64,000 nt of DNA from Nematostella vectensis (Eukaryota > Cnidaria > Anthozoa > Actiniaria > Edwardsiidae): the NCBI RefSeq assembly GCF_932526225.1, contig NC_064044.1, positions 3,312,092 through 3,376,091 on the forward strand, in the 5' to 3' direction. This document shows positions 21,801-34,426 of the stretch, one piece after another. The notes under the pieces were generated by a model. That model saw only the letters and a list, made by a program, of their open reading frames with translations, was not told where the DNA came from and made no database searches. Each line of letters starts with the position of its first letter. The stretch's first letter is position 1. The position numbers and the translations under genes are program-made.

Positions 21801-24800
21801 CCCTCAACTTGGTATATGAAAGACATGTCCCCCATGCCCCCTCAACTTGGTATATGAAAGACATGTCCCCCATGCCCCCTCAACTTGGTATATGAAAGAC
21901 ATGTCCCCCGTGCCCCCTCAACTTGGTATATGTTAGACATGTCCCCCATGCCCCCTCAACTTGGTACATGATAGACATGTCCCCCATGCCCCCTCAACTT
22001 GGTACATGAAAGACATGTCCCCCATGCCCCCTCAACTTGGTACATGAAAGACATGTCCCCCATGCCCCCTCAACTTGGTATATGATAGACATGTCCCCCA
22101 TGCCCCCTCAACTTGGTACATGAAAGACATGTCCCCCGTGCCCCCTCAACTTGGTATATGAAAGACATGTCCCCCATGCCCCCTCAACTTGGTACATGAT
22201 AGACATGTCACCTATGCCCCCTCAACTTGGTATATGATAGACATGTCCCCCATGCCCCCTCAACTTGGTACATGAAAGACATGTCCCCCGTGCCCCCTCA
22301 ACTTGGTACATGAAAGACATGTCACCCATGCCCCCTCAACTTGGTACATGAAAGACATGTCCCCCATGCCCCCTCAACTTGGTATATGATAGACATGTCC
22401 CCCATGCCCCCTCAACTTGGTATATGAAAGACATGTCCCCCATGCCCCCTCAACTTGGTATATGAAAGACATGTCCCCCATGCCCGCCCCCTCAACTTGG
22501 TATATGAAAGACATGTCACCCATGCCCCCTCAACTTGGTATATGATAGACATGTCACCCATGCCCCCTCAACTTGGTATATGAAAGACATGTCCCCCATG
22601 CCCCCTCAACTTGGTATATGATAGTCATTACACTCATCTCTCAACTCGGTATATGATAGTCATTACACTCATCCCTCAACTTGGTATATGATAGTCATAA
22701 CACTCATCCCTCAACTTGGTATATGATAGTCATTACACTCATTGTATATGATAGTCATGTAACTCAACCCTCAACTTGGTATATGATAGTCATGTCACTC
22801 AACCCTCAACTTGGTATATGATAGTCATGTCACTCAACCCTCAACTTGGTATATGATAGTCATGTCACTCAACCCTCAACTTGGTATATGATAGTCATGT
22901 CACTCAACCCTCAACTTGATATATGATAGTCATTACACTCATCTCTCAACTTGGTATATGATAGTCATGTCACTTCCCTCAACTTGGTATATGATAGTCA
23001 TAACACTCCCGCCTCAATTTGGTATATGATAGTCATTACACTCAGCCCTCAACTTGGTATATGATAGTCATTACACTCATCCCTCAACTTGGTATATGAT
23101 AGTCATTACACTTATCCCTCAACTTGGTATATGATAGTCATTACCCTCATCCCTCAACTTGGTATATGATAGTCATGTTGCCTTTCAGGAGGGAAGATGG
23201 TGAAGAGCTTCCAGAAGAGTGCGCTGTTAAGGTATTCAAGACCACCCTGAATGAGTTCCGCACCCGCGAGAGGTACATCCGGGAGGACCATCGCTTCAGA
23301 GACCGATTCAGCAAACAGAACCCCCGTAAGGTGGTCCGCCTCTGGGCTGAGAAAGAGATGTGTAACCTGTGTAGGTAAGCACACCAGTGATCAATAATCA
23401 GCACATTGTGAAGCTTGCCTATTAACCTACGTGTAGCCACTTGCTCAATATAAAAAATCCTATGAAGCAAACTTGCTTCTGTATACAGTGAAACCTCCCA
23501 TGAAAGCCCCATCCACACATCAACAGCATCAGTCAGCATATTATGCTTAAGTGACCACAAAACACAGAAAATACTGGCAAACTCCTTCACAACACTTCCC
23601 AATATCGTGTGTCCACATTACTGGGCCTCGGTGTATTTAATGAACACTCCCTTAATGCCAGCAATTCTGGTGCTGTTTGCATGGGGGGTACCCACAATGT
23701 CTCCCACCCCTTTCCCACGATATTGTACAGTTTTCTTTATTCCCTTATTGTACAGTGCTTTGTATTCCCTTATTGTACAGTGCTCTGTATTCCCTTATTG
23801 TACAGTTCTCTGTATTCCCTTATTGTACAGTGCTCTGTATTCCCTTATTGTACAGTGTTCTGTATTCCCTTATTGTACAGTGTTCTGTATTCCCTTATTG
23901 TACAGTTCTCTGTATTCCCTTATTGTACAGTGCTATGTATTCCCTTATTGTACAGTGCTTTGTATTCCCTTATTGTACAGTGCTCTGTATTCCCTTATTG
24001 TACAGTGCTCTGTATTCCCTTATTGTACAGTGCTTTGTATTCCCTTATTGTACAGTGTTCTGTATTCCCTTATTGTACAGTGTTCTGTATTCCCTTATTG
24101 TACAGTTCTCTGTATTCCCTTATTGTACAGTGCTATGTATTCCCTTATTGTACAGTGCTCTGTATTCCCTTATTGTACAGTTCTCTGTATTCCCTTATTG
24201 TACAGTATTCTGTATTCCCTTATTGTACAGTTCTCTGTATTCCCTTATTGTACAGTGTTCTGTATTCCCTTATTGCACAGTGCTATGTATTCCCTTATTG
24301 TACAGTTCTCTGTATTCCCTTATTGTACAGTGCTTTGTATTCCCTTATTGTACAGTGTTCTGTATTCCCTTATTGTACAGTGCTCTGTATTCCCTTATTG
24401 TACAGTGCTTTGTATTCCCTTATTGTACAGTGCTATGTATTCCCTTATTGTACAGTGCTATGTATTCCCTTATTGTACAGTGCTCTGTATTCCCTTATTG
24501 TACAGTGCTTTGTATTCCCTTATTGTACAGTTCTCTGTATTCCCTTATTGTACAGTGCTTTGTATTCCCTTATTGTACAGTTCTCTGTATTCCCTTATTG
24601 TACAGTATTCTGTATTCCCTTATTGTACAGTTCTCTGTATTCCCTTATTGTACAGTGCTCTGTATTCCCTTATTGTACAGTGCTTTGTATTCCCTTATTG
24701 TACAGTTCTCTGTATTCCCTTATTGTACAGTGCTCTGTATTCCCTTATTGTACAGTGTTCTGTATTCCCTTATTGTACAGTGCTTTGTATTCCCTTATTG

Positions 24801-27376
24801 TACAGTTCTCTGTATTCCCTTATTGTACAGTGCTCTGTATTCCCTTATTGTACAGTTCTCTGTATTCCCTTATTGTACAGTTCTCTGTATTCCCTTATTG
24901 TACAGTGCTCTGTATTCCCTTATTGTACAGTGCTCTGTATTCCCTTATTGTACAGTGCTTTGTATTCCCTTATTGTACAGTGCTCTGTATTCCCTTATTG
25001 TACAGTGCTTTGTATTCCCTTATTGTACAGTGTTCTGTATTCCCTTATTGTACAGTGCTTTGTATTCCCTTATTGTACAGTGCTCTGTATTCCCTTAGGA
25101 TGCAGAAGGTAGGCTTGAGCTGCCCTCGCGTGTTGCTCCTCAAAAAGCACATACTGGTCATGTCTTTTATTGGCAAGGATCAGCACGCGGCACCCAAACT
25201 AAAGAACGCCATGTTGACAGGATCCCAGCTACACTTGGCTTACGAACAGTGCATCCAGGTAGGCAAGGCTACAGCAAACCTGACATCTTTACAACCCCAT
25301 GTTGACAGAAGCACTCTTCATTAAACGTATCGTAATTCGCAACGTTTGAACACAGAATGCGAGCTACAAATAACGTTATACTCGTTTTATTCGGGATTGC
25401 AAGTTTATACAGGGTGGATCAAAAGTTCACGCACAAATGTTACAAAACAGCAGCATGACAAGTGTTGCATATGATGAAAATACGAAAAATCAATAGCCAG
25501 AGTGGCCGCTTTTGTTCTTTATTACAATTTTTATGCGCTTGGGATGAAGCGAAAACATTCCTATTTACTGATACATTTCGCCAAGAACGGAGGAACCTCT
25601 TTAGTTATTTTATCGTCGTCGGCGATGGACCACTGTAACTTGACTTGTCCAAAATATCCTAAACACCTTCTATTTGTCCATGGTTAGGGTCATTGGCTTG
25701 TCATTTATCCCTTTCTATGGAATTTGGCAAGTTTTGTTGGTAACATTTAATAAGGAACTTTAGCTTTGTGAACAGGAGTTCCGTTTTGTATTAATTTTAT
25801 GTTTCTATTCGCACTGAACACCCATGTTTTAGTAGCTGATCTTGGGCATGGGAATTCGTCCAATCTCCTCCCTTGTAATTTTCTTTGATAATTGTATTTT
25901 TTTAAAGTTTTGACTTTTGTCAGAACTACTGGGCTCCCCAATCTGGCATTGTCAACAAAATCGTACCGTGAACACCAATTCTTGGTGCAGCGTGCTATTA
26001 CTCGAAATGAACAGTCTGATGACCTCGAAATTGCTGCCTGGGCTCTAGAATATGTCACTTTTCCTCCATTTTACGTTTTCTGGCGCTCCTGATGCAAAGG
26101 AAACCTCGGCAAATAGAACTCTCCTTTACATTAACAACAAAGATGGCGCGAAATGTGCATTTCTGACTACGCATTGAAGGGTTAGGGTTTGCAAGAAAGT
26201 CTCCATTTATCTGCTGTATCTTCGCCCCTACTAATGTGCTTACACTACCCGCTCTCAGATGATTTGTACCATAATACCTGAAGGGTTATGGTTTGCAAGA
26301 AAGTCTCCATTTATCTTCTGTAACCTCACCCCTACTAATGTGCTTACACTACCCTCTCTCAGATGATTTGTACCATAATACCTGAAGGGTTATGGTTTGC
26401 AAGAAAGTCTTCATTTATCTACCGTATCCCTACCCCTACTAATGTGCTTACACTACCTCTCTCTCAGATGATCTGTACCATGTACTTAAAGGGTAATGGC
26501 TAGCTGGAGAGCCTCCATTTATCTACTGTATCCTCACCCCTACTAATGTGCTTACACTACCTCTCTCTCAGATGATGTGCACCATGTACCAGAAGGCCCG
26601 ACTCGTGCACGCAGACCTCAGCGCGTACAACATGTTATGGCACGAGGGCAGGGTGTGGTTTATTGACGTCAGTCAGTCAGTTGAGCCCATCCACCCGCAC
26701 GCCTTAGAGTTCCTATACCGAGACTGCAGGAACGTGGTGGAATTCTTCAAGAAGAAGGGCGTGGCGGGAGTGATGAGCGCGCAGCAGTTGTTCATCAAGG
26801 TGTCTGAGGCTGACATCCCGTTGAGTGAGGACGAGGGCGAGTTTCTGGCTCAGGTTCGTAGTGTGCGACTTGTAGAGATGTGATAAAAAGCATACTGCTA
26901 TTTAGCAGTATAGCGATGTCAATGATTGTAAATTGTCCCCGTCAACATTAGGGACTTTACGCGACTACGACGTCCACGGCATCAAGAACGACGCGCGCTT
27001 ATAAATATTACAAAACGAAGGTTGACTTCCAAGATTGACCGCGAGGTAGAACGTAAAAACAACACCGTTTTGGGGCAATTCATAAGCGCGCACGCTGTTC
27101 TTGATGCATAAGGTCCCTGTTATCGGCACACTGTTGTTGGTTACTACTTTTGCTGTTTTTGCCTTCGTCGTTTTTGTCTTGACAGTTTCTATTGAGCATC
27201 TGATTTTCTGATTTCTTCATGTGCGGTTGCAGGTCCAGCACTATCAGCGCTATGAAATGCAAGCCACGCATGGCACCAGCTCCATCACAGTCGGCTACAA
27301 GCAGACAAAATATGACGACGAACCTTACGAGTTCGACTACTTCTTCAAAAAGACCACTGATGCCGCCCGGGAGTGA
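15897..27376 (+). CDS. RIOK3: RIO kinase 3 (atypical serine/threonine kinase), complete, 10 exons
   Basis: RIOK3 is a cytoplasmic atypical kinase associated with 40S pre-ribosomal particles; mammalian RIOK3 also affects innate signalling. Exons: 15897-16089, 17210-17335, 17818-17916, 18588-18682, 19771-19920, 20571-20698, 23189-23374, 25099-25258, 26572-26853, 27233-27376. They sum to 1563 nt (520 aa), all phases agree, and human RIOK3 is about 519 aa. The N-terminal region has the family segments [32 protein letters not shown] and [31 protein letters not shown] follows. The kinase core has [14 protein letters not shown] (nucleotide loop), [14 protein letters not shown] (catalytic Lys), [13 protein letters not shown] (catalytic loop) and [10 protein letters not shown] (metal-binding Asp). 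The start has in-frame non-ATG codons upstream, so the ATG at 15897 is chosen. Introns 6-8 carry large tandem arrays, yet every exon is intact. Confidence 0.96.
18134..18186 (-). repeat. Dispersed repeat fragment shared with 11611-11659
   Basis: The reverse complement contains GGTGGTCACTGCC and CCAGTG blocks in the same order and spacing as 11611-11659. The family is not recognised. Confidence 0.5.
19184..19729. mobile_element. 546-bp TIR element with 6-bp target-site duplication, in RIOK3 intron 4
   Basis: The ends CAGGGCTTCTGGAATTA and the reverse complement of TAATTCCAAAAGCCCTG match at 16 of 17 positions. The flanks carry identical TACAGT at 19178-19183 and 19730-19735. The interior repeats CGTAATCC and CGTAATTT motifs. 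No transposase is encoded, so it is non-autonomous. Confidence 0.8.
20827..21335. repeat. 33-bp minisatellite, about 15 units, RIOK3 intron 6
   Basis: The unit contains GCATTGCTGCAGTAACTATC. The unit length is a multiple of three, so several frames stay open on both strands as 11-residue repeats. These are not genes: they lie between RIOK3 exons 6 and 7 and have no start context. Confidence 0.92.
21450..22618. repeat. 38-bp minisatellite, about 31 units, RIOK3 intron 6
   Basis: The unit contains CCCCCTCAACTTGGTATATG followed by A(A/T)AGACATGTCCCCCATG. Variants fall at a few positions (TATATG/TACATG, AAAG/ATAG, CCC/ACC). One unit has a GCCC insertion at about 22486. Confidence 0.95.
22612..23180. 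repeat. 35-bp minisatellite, about 16 units, abutting RIOK3 exon 7
   Basis: The unit CCCTCAACTTGGTATATGAT plus AGTCATGTCACTCAA or AGTCATTACACTCAT is clearly a shortened relative of the 38-bp array to its left. The last unit runs into the exon 7 acceptor GCCTTTCAG at 23180-23188. Confidence 0.93.
23722..25096 (+). repeat. 25-bp minisatellite, about 55 units, abutting RIOK3 exon 8
   Basis: The unit is TGTATTCCCTTATTGTACAG plus five bases that vary (TGCTC, TGTTC, TTCTC, TGCTT, TGCTA, TATTC). Every unit offers a pyrimidine-rich stretch ending TACAG, which resembles a 3' splice site. The true acceptor CCCTTAG (25092-25098) is the truncated last unit. Three long open forward frames across it arise because the unit lacks plus-strand stop codons. 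Confidence 0.96.
26175..26590 (+). repeat. 104-105-bp tandem repeat, 4 copies, spanning the RIOK3 exon 9 acceptor
   Basis: Copies end with CTCTCAG at 26258, 26362, 26467 and the real acceptor at 26571. Each is followed by an exon-9-like ATGAT(T/C/G)TGTACCAT sequence. Only the last copy continues into RIOK3 codons. The first three are decoy junctions diverged at about 10-15% of sites (by eye). Confidence 0.9.
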
Positions 27377-27383
27377 CAAAACA

Positions 27384-27389
27384 AATAAA
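27384..27389 (+). terminator. AATAAA polyadenylation signal of RIOK3
   Basis: AATAAA starts 8 bp after the stop codon TGA (27374-27376). Confidence 0.8.
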
Positions 27390-27449
27390 GCCCTAGCGTA
27401 TACGTAGTTCGTACGGCGAGCTTTCTCTGACGATGTTTTACGTTATGTG

Positions 27450-27780
27450 TGATGACACGTTAAACGTGATACTAGGAACGTCTTGCGTCATCCTAGACAC
27501 GTGACGCCTGATACTATACGTGAAACGTGGTACTAGAAACGTGAAACGTGATACTTGGTACGCGGAACGTGATACTAAAGACGTGAAACGTGATACTAGA
27601 GACGTGAAACGTGATACTAGAGACGTGAAACGTGATACTAAAGACGCGAAACGTGATATTATAGACGTAATACACGATACTAGACACGTGAAACGTAAAA
27701 CTGAGTACGTGAAACATGATACTTGGTACGTTAAATGTGATACTAGAGACGTGAAACGTAGTATTAGCACAAAAAACGTG
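27450..27780. repeat. 21-bp minisatellite, about 15 units, just after RIOK3
   Basis: The unit is near GACGTGAAACGTGATACTAG, rich in ACGT palindromes. Open frames on both strands (7-residue repeats) are by-products. Confidence 0.85.
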
Positions 27781-29819
27781 AGCCGTGAGCTCTGATATGG
27801 TGGAATTAGGGCGTATGTAGGTTACCGCGGTAACGTGCTTCATCATAGTGGACCTGGGATGGAACCTGCGGTACGTAGGAAGATACTCGATTAGATTGAG
27901 CGTATGCCACGAAAAAACCCGCTAGCCACCAAGATATCCCTGTCTCTCATCACTTTGTCAAGTACTATCGATATGGTGCCAATGAATAAATGATAGGTAC
28001 GCCGCGGCACTCAAATCAATTCTCCTTGATCGCACTATTGATTTTTTTTATAGATGGGGTGATATTAAGAGCTTGTCAGATTTGTAGAAGCATATCCGGA
28101 TCAAACAATTTTATGTCCGTGTTTACTTCCATTTTCAAAGAGCAATTATATTTTCCTCAGCACAACAGAAAATTATGTAGATTGTGCATGTTATTGTTTG
28201 CAAAATATATATGGGTAAAGCTTGGTCTGGGAATAATAACTATTGCCTCTAGAAAAATTAAATAAAAATGATAAACTTCACAGCTGAGTAAGACCTATTA
28301 TGCTGTATTGAAAAACGTTTATTGTTGGGTCCACGATTTGCTTTCTCTGCCAACATAGTTTTGAACTATAGAAGGATAACAGGAAGGCGTTTGCGTCCCC
28401 CACCCCCCCCCCCCCCCCCCCTAGGGCTAGCCACAGCTTACGTCTCCTGAATGAAAGTTTCGGTTCGCAAGATGCGGTCGCATAAAGGTCTTCTGAAGAG
28501 TAGAACAAGATCCAGTATTTCGTCCAGAATCCTGTCAACTAATTACATCTCCCTAGCAACTCAAATTCCGTTTTCCTCTCCTGTATTGCTGAAGAACTTA
28601 TTTGTGGTTCAGATACCCACACATTCATTAAGTTCTGGGGCCGCCTCCTGGGCTATCTTGGCATTTGATTGGATAAAAAGGACATTTATCCCTGGGCCCT
28701 GACCATTAAATCACGCGCCCAAAAAGGTGGACTTGAGAAAAGTCTGTTGGGCCTGCTAATCTTCTAGGCAGTGTTTGTACTAATTCAGTATTCATGTCCA
28801 TGGCTTTGATACTAGAGCCCCAGAAAAAGGGCCAACACTGTATATGGCGGTACAGTAATAATGGTACTAAAATCAAGATTATGGTTTTTCACCACGTGAC
28901 CAGAAAATTTTCCCCTATGCACACGCGCAAAATATGACTCCGTGTTTAGGTAGTCACTACAGTTTAAATGGAGTTCAATTTTGGATAAAGTGTGCAATTT
29001 GAGTACAAATACATCCCAAATTGAGCCAGAAAACCGTATAATTAATTATCAACACACATGCAAAATCAAGAAAGTCAGAAAATTGTGTAGAGCATTATAC
29101 AGTATCTATCGTGTGCAAAAATACAAATTTTCGTGGATTTTGACTTTGAATGTAATTGCACTGTTGTTACATGAAAACTGCTTTCAGCCAATAAGAATCG
29201 ATAAATTTGTATATTATTAGACGCTAAAAATGACAACAGTAACAGAAGACACCGCAATTCCCGAAGGTAAAAATGTGGTCTCCCCCATCATGTAGCCAGG
29301 CATTCAAACCTTTTTCACGCATGCGCACAGTTCATACGCACAACCAACCATGAAATTAAACAAACCACACTTAAAACCAAGGGGGGGGGGGGGGGGGGGA
29401 GATAATAATGTTGAGTACCAAAAAGATTTATAACAACGATGGCTTTACACCCCACAACGTTGTCGCTTTGGGGGTCTGGTACCGATCTCATTTTTTTTTC
29501 AGAGACCTTCTTCATTGAGTAAAGATGATCACAGTCACTGTTTTTCTCTTCTGATTACAAGTCATAAAGTTCACAATGCACCTGCGGTTCGGCAACCTTA
29601 AAAATGACAAAAATCAAGCAGTGGTTCCAAATAAGGAATATAGTAGTTTCCTTATATGCAAGTGACCGCATTTGGCACTTTATTTTTTGGGACTAATATC
29701 ACCTATTGAGCACACAACGCGTTTTTACGGGGGGGGGGGGGGGGGCGCCTACGCAAAATAAACAATAGCTAAGGTGTCAGCTCTCGAAAAGGTTTGTCGA
29801 AAGGTGAGAATTGCGGGCA

Positions 29820-30095
29820 CGAAAATCCATATTAACGCACCTTTACGCATGTGCGTAAATATGCGTAAAGGCTGACAGGTATTTACGCATCTTTACATGC
29901 CGCGTAAAGATCGCCCAAATCTACCTTTACACAACCTTTACGCATGGCGCAAAGATTGCGTAAAGATTATGTTTACGCAACCTTTACGTCCCGCTTGAAG
30001 GTCGCGCAAACAGTATACTTACGCCGTTTGCGCAAAGATGCGCAACTTTTGTCTATATGCAACCTTTACGCGACCTTTACGCACGCGTAAATTTG
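29820..30095. repeat. Cluster of direct and inverted TTTACGC heptamers
   Basis: TTTACGC occurs six times and its complement GCGTAAA five times in about 270 bp, often in the longer context AACCTTTACGCA. The block is irregular, not a clean tandem array, and can fold into several alternative hairpins. Confidence 0.75.
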
Positions 30096-30415
30096 ACTTT
30101 TCGTGCTGTGATGACTACCAAGTATTCATGTATTTTTATTGATTCCTTTTTTGCAAAACCGCTTTTGGCTTCCGTCATTCAAAAGCAACCGAATCACTTT
30201 TGGTGCTCTTTGATTAGTCAGCGCTTTGCTCAGAGTTGGCGTGATTTGACGGGGACTGGGGGGGGGGAGGGGTGGTGGCTGATTCTCCCCAAAATATCGA
30301 GTAAGGGTCAGGCCCCTCAAGCAATAAAAAAAGGTGCATTCGGTTCGAGAAAAAAGCCACAATTGCGGAATCCTGGCAACACAAAAGGTTTTAGTGTTCA
30401 CAGCTCTGTGTTTGT

Positions 30416-30524
30416 TGGCGGGAGTTATGAGCGCGCAGCAGTTGTTTATCGAGGTGTCTCAGGCTGACATCCCGTAGAGTGAAGACGAGGGCGAGTTTCT
30501 TGCTTAGATTCGTAGTACGCTTGG
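30416..30524 (+). pseudogene. Decayed copy of RIOK3 exon 9 end plus intron start
   Basis: Matches 26762-26870 at roughly 90% by eye, including GCGCGCAGCAGTTGTT and GGCTGACATCCCGT. It has two in-frame TAG stops where RIOK3 has Leu and Gln codons. The match continues past the donor into intron sequence, and the GT of the donor is changed to AT. It is therefore a genomic segment copy, not a retrocopy of mRNA. Confidence 0.88.
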
Positions 30525-30578
30525 CTTTTTTGAACTGCTATTTCTATTCCTTTACTTACTTTATTAATGATAATGATA

Positions 30579-30728
30579 CAGGGCCGTAGCTCGGGGGGAC
30601 ACTGCCTTCCTCTGTTTTAAAAAATTATTTAAAAATGGCCAGTATGGGCGTGGTTGTGCCCCCCAATTCTTAATGTTTCTGTATGGTGCCCCCCCCCAAT
30701 CGTACGTGGCCTGCTACGGCTTTGTGAC
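30579..30728. mobile_element. Small inverted-repeat element (CAGGGCCGTAGC ends)
   Basis: The left CAGGGCCGTAGC and right GCTACGGCTTTG are near-complements flanking 150 bp with CCCCCCAAT motifs. No target-site duplication is visible. A related end (GCTACGACCCTGG) occurs at about 13942. Confidence 0.45.
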
Positions 30729-30737
30729 AACCACGAT

Positions 30738-30787
30738 GCTGATGATGGTGATGATGATGATGATGATGATGTGATGATGTGATGATG

Positions 30788-30840
<53 letters not shown>

Positions 30841-30889
30841 AGTGATGATGATGATGATGGTTATGATGATGATGATGATGATGATGATT
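30738..30889. repeat. (GAT)n trinucleotide microsatellite, interrupted
   Basis: GATGAT repeats are interrupted by GTG, GGT, AGT and GTT variants. The poly-Met reading frame is an artefact. Confidence 0.92.
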
Positions 30890-33667
30890 CTGCCGTGCCC
30901 TGTGCGCTTATTATTTTTGTCGGTCCTAGAGAAAGAAGCACAAGTAGGAGGAGCGGGTTGCTAAGCGTCATATTCGACGGGGGAAGGGGGGTGGCTAATT
31001 CCCCCCCCCCCAAAAAAAAAAAAAAATTGATAAAAGTGCATGGTTCGAGAAAAAAGTTATTATTGCCGATGCTATTAATATAAAAGGTTTTAGTGTTTAC
31101 AATAACCCTTTGCTTGCCTACTAGGTATTAGTTTCTTTTTTTTCTTTTTAGTGCCTTGCCCTAGATGAGGTTCGCCAAACCGAGCATTTCAAATGCGGTC
31201 CAGGAATTAGGGTAAAAAAGGGCTGAATATATCGCGGAAGATTTAAATTCACGAAATTTAGCTACCACACATATCTTGAAATTTTACCGTCCGAAAGGTG
31301 GAAAAGGGGGGGGGGGGGTCTAGATTTGCCTCCCCTGATTCTGCCACTTTGATAGACGAATATAGAATATCGCGCCAAGTGGCAAACAGGAAGGTACGAG
31401 TACTCAGAGATGATTAATTGTTGTCGTGTGATTTACGAATGCTCTCGAGACACACTGGCTCCGATTGAAAGGAAGTTCAGTTCCCCGTGATGTCGAGAGA
31501 AGCGTTCAGGTGCAATGCGGTCACCCAGCCACGGGAGCGCTTCGATACACCACCAGATGACAGCTACCAGATGACAGCTATGATAGCGCCAAGATTCGGC
31601 CTGTGATTGGCTCATTTTATTCTTAGAATTTTACTAGCAGGAAGCACAATATAAAACACAAAAGAAGTTGTCACTTACAACTCGTTACTGGAAGAGACGA
31701 GCCAATATACCAAGAGGTACACGAGTCTTACCGCACAAAACAACAATTTTCGTTTTCAATTTCTTGACCCGTTTCTTTCCTGTTATGGGTTCTTTCCTCG
31801 TGTGAATTCACTTTCGTTTGTAACTCGACGCCTCCGTGTTACCGAAGATTAAAATAAAATGAAAGAGGGAAGAAGGTACAATATATTCAAGAGGCTATAA
31901 CGTTTTTACGAGTTTTTTGGGATTTATAATTAAAAATTATATTGTGTGTCGATGATTGCCTCAAGTACTTGTGACGCGATAGCCTTAAAAATAAGGCAAA
32001 AATGACTCTCATTCCTATTATAAGCGAGTATAGGAGAAAGCCATTCTTCCAACTAATAAATGCATTAGCTTTGTAACGAAACTCTGTCAAATAGCAACCG
32101 GTAATTGGAAGAAAAGGTCTGGTGCCCCGGGGACCTGGGTCAAAATAGAGGAGAAAATATCATTTATACGATCTTAACAGCTACTGTCCGAAAAGCTGGA
32201 GATAAAATCGAGCATCTGGCTATCTTGAAGATGTGGGTCGACTGTTTTTTCCTAAAGAACGGCCGCGCAAGTTATCAGAAACATAATTAAACTGGTCTGC
32301 GTTCCTTATTTTATATGTAAAAAGGAAACGGAAAACGACATGAGAGGAAAAGCCATAGTGATTAAACTGTCCATTTGTTTCTTTCGTTGCCAAAAATATA
32401 TCGGAGAAAAAAAAATGCGCTCAGTGAATTATGAAAGAATGTTAAGATTTCTTTCTGAATAAAACTTCTGAAGGGTGCTCTGATTGGCCGAATGCCTTCG
32501 ACCATGGAAAACCTCAGAACTACTTAAGACGTATGGTTTATAAAACTCGATCGCTTTGATAGATAGTTATCGGATTATGGCGATAAAAACTAGGCGTTCA
32601 TTGCCATCTCAACTCCTATCTGCTTCCGAACTAAAGTGGGATCTTCAAAATGTCTGTCAAATAAGAGAGCAACGGGGTGTTTCTCGTTCGCGCCCAATCT
32701 CTGTCTAATGGTGTTGTTTTGAGGGAGTGATATTGGACTGCTGAATGGCGTTGCCTGAAGGCCTGTCATGGCTACGTTTAAGCTCGCACGCAAATTGTGA
32801 ATAAATCAACATAATCATCAAGTATCATTCCTTGATTAAAAGATAGAGAATTTCACTGTAACCAACTAGCAAGCAAGAGCCATCGAATAACAATTGATAT
32901 AGTTTTAAATCCTTCCTATTCTCTTTAGTCTTCCTTAGGTAGTTTGTGATGACCACAGGGCTAATCAAAATATTTTGAGAAATAACAAGCAATATTAATC
33001 AGTAAATAAGGACCGCATGTCGAGATTATATATTCTTGTGTTGTTTCTCTTTATGTTGAAAAATAAAGATTAGTATTATGTTCTAAATCCCTACTGCGTT
33101 TGACATGATGTTGAATACAAATATAGATTACCCAATAGTGCCTTTGCTTAAACACAACAGCTTCAGTATCTCAGCCCTGTGATTAAACTCTTATAAAAAT
33201 ATTAAGCCTTGAAGCAACTGTATGGGGGTATGTCCCCTGTTTTCACTCGAGAAAGTTATACCGCGCACGTCAGGTTTTTAAAAAACAACAAAACAAAAAA
33301 TGAACGAGCCTCGTTCATTTAAAAGTTGCTTTTAATTCGTTCCAGTGCTGAGCATATTTATGACGCTGCAGTTCTGCTTTTCTATTATTCTTTTATCTTA
33401 ACGTTTGAGTTATCTTAAGGGGCGGCCTTACGGCCTGTCACCAAAGAGCCTGAAAATGACGCGCATATAATTTTGCACTTGTTAAGGGGTGTCAATCGCC
33501 CCGCCTTACCCGTTACCCTCAGCCTGTACCTCGGAAAATTAGCTCTTTGTTAAACTTAATTCCATTTCCTGTTATTCTTGTGCCCTTTAAAAATACACAA
33601 GTATAATGGCTGAAAACTGCAGAGAAGAATAGAAAATAATGCCTTTTGGCTACTTGCGGTTTCCGTC

Positions 33668-33833
<166 letters not shown>

Positions 33834-34426
33834 ATACATAGTGGATATGACCTCTACAGTCCAAAGGCAAGGATTGTGCGGCTTGTCATTCATGTTTTTA
33901 AAAGTTTTGTCAATGAGCTAATTTTCTTCTTGCTTGTTGGTGCGTGAAAGGTCGTAGTCTGTGGTCTCGAAATTCTTGGCGTTAGCTGATTGGTTAGAAA
34001 GCTTCTCGCTAACTGTAATTATGAAGTCTGTTGGAACAAAACTGTTTATCGCCCTCAAAACAAGGTTTTGAATATAAACTTTAAGAGCATTTTTCTCCAG
34101 TCGCGTGAATAAGACCTCGCGTGCGCTTAAGCGCTGATGTAAATACTCCAGAATTAACACTTAAAACAGTGAAAAATGGATCGATAGTGACAAACCTTTG
34201 TGGTTTATATTCCTTGAGTATGGCCTCTTAACGTCTGGCTTTTCAGCCAATCACCTGTTTGCATTTTTCGATTTAGAACTCGAAATCTTGTGATAATTCA
34301 TGCGTTTAGCCAATAGGGTCACCGGATTCTGTCACGTGATGTTTTCGAGGGTTTTCCCAGAATGCCTCGGCGCACGGAATGTTGAGTATTTGGCGCTGCT
34401 TTCAGTTTGTGTCTGATTCTCGGCGC

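Noticed and set aside
23607..25324. Three overlapping long plus-strand frames (up to 571 codons) of YSLIVQ-type repeats
   Set aside because: They are produced by the 25-bp intronic array, which lacks plus-strand stops and so keeps all three frames open. Only the 3' end (25099-25258) is a true RIOK3 exon.
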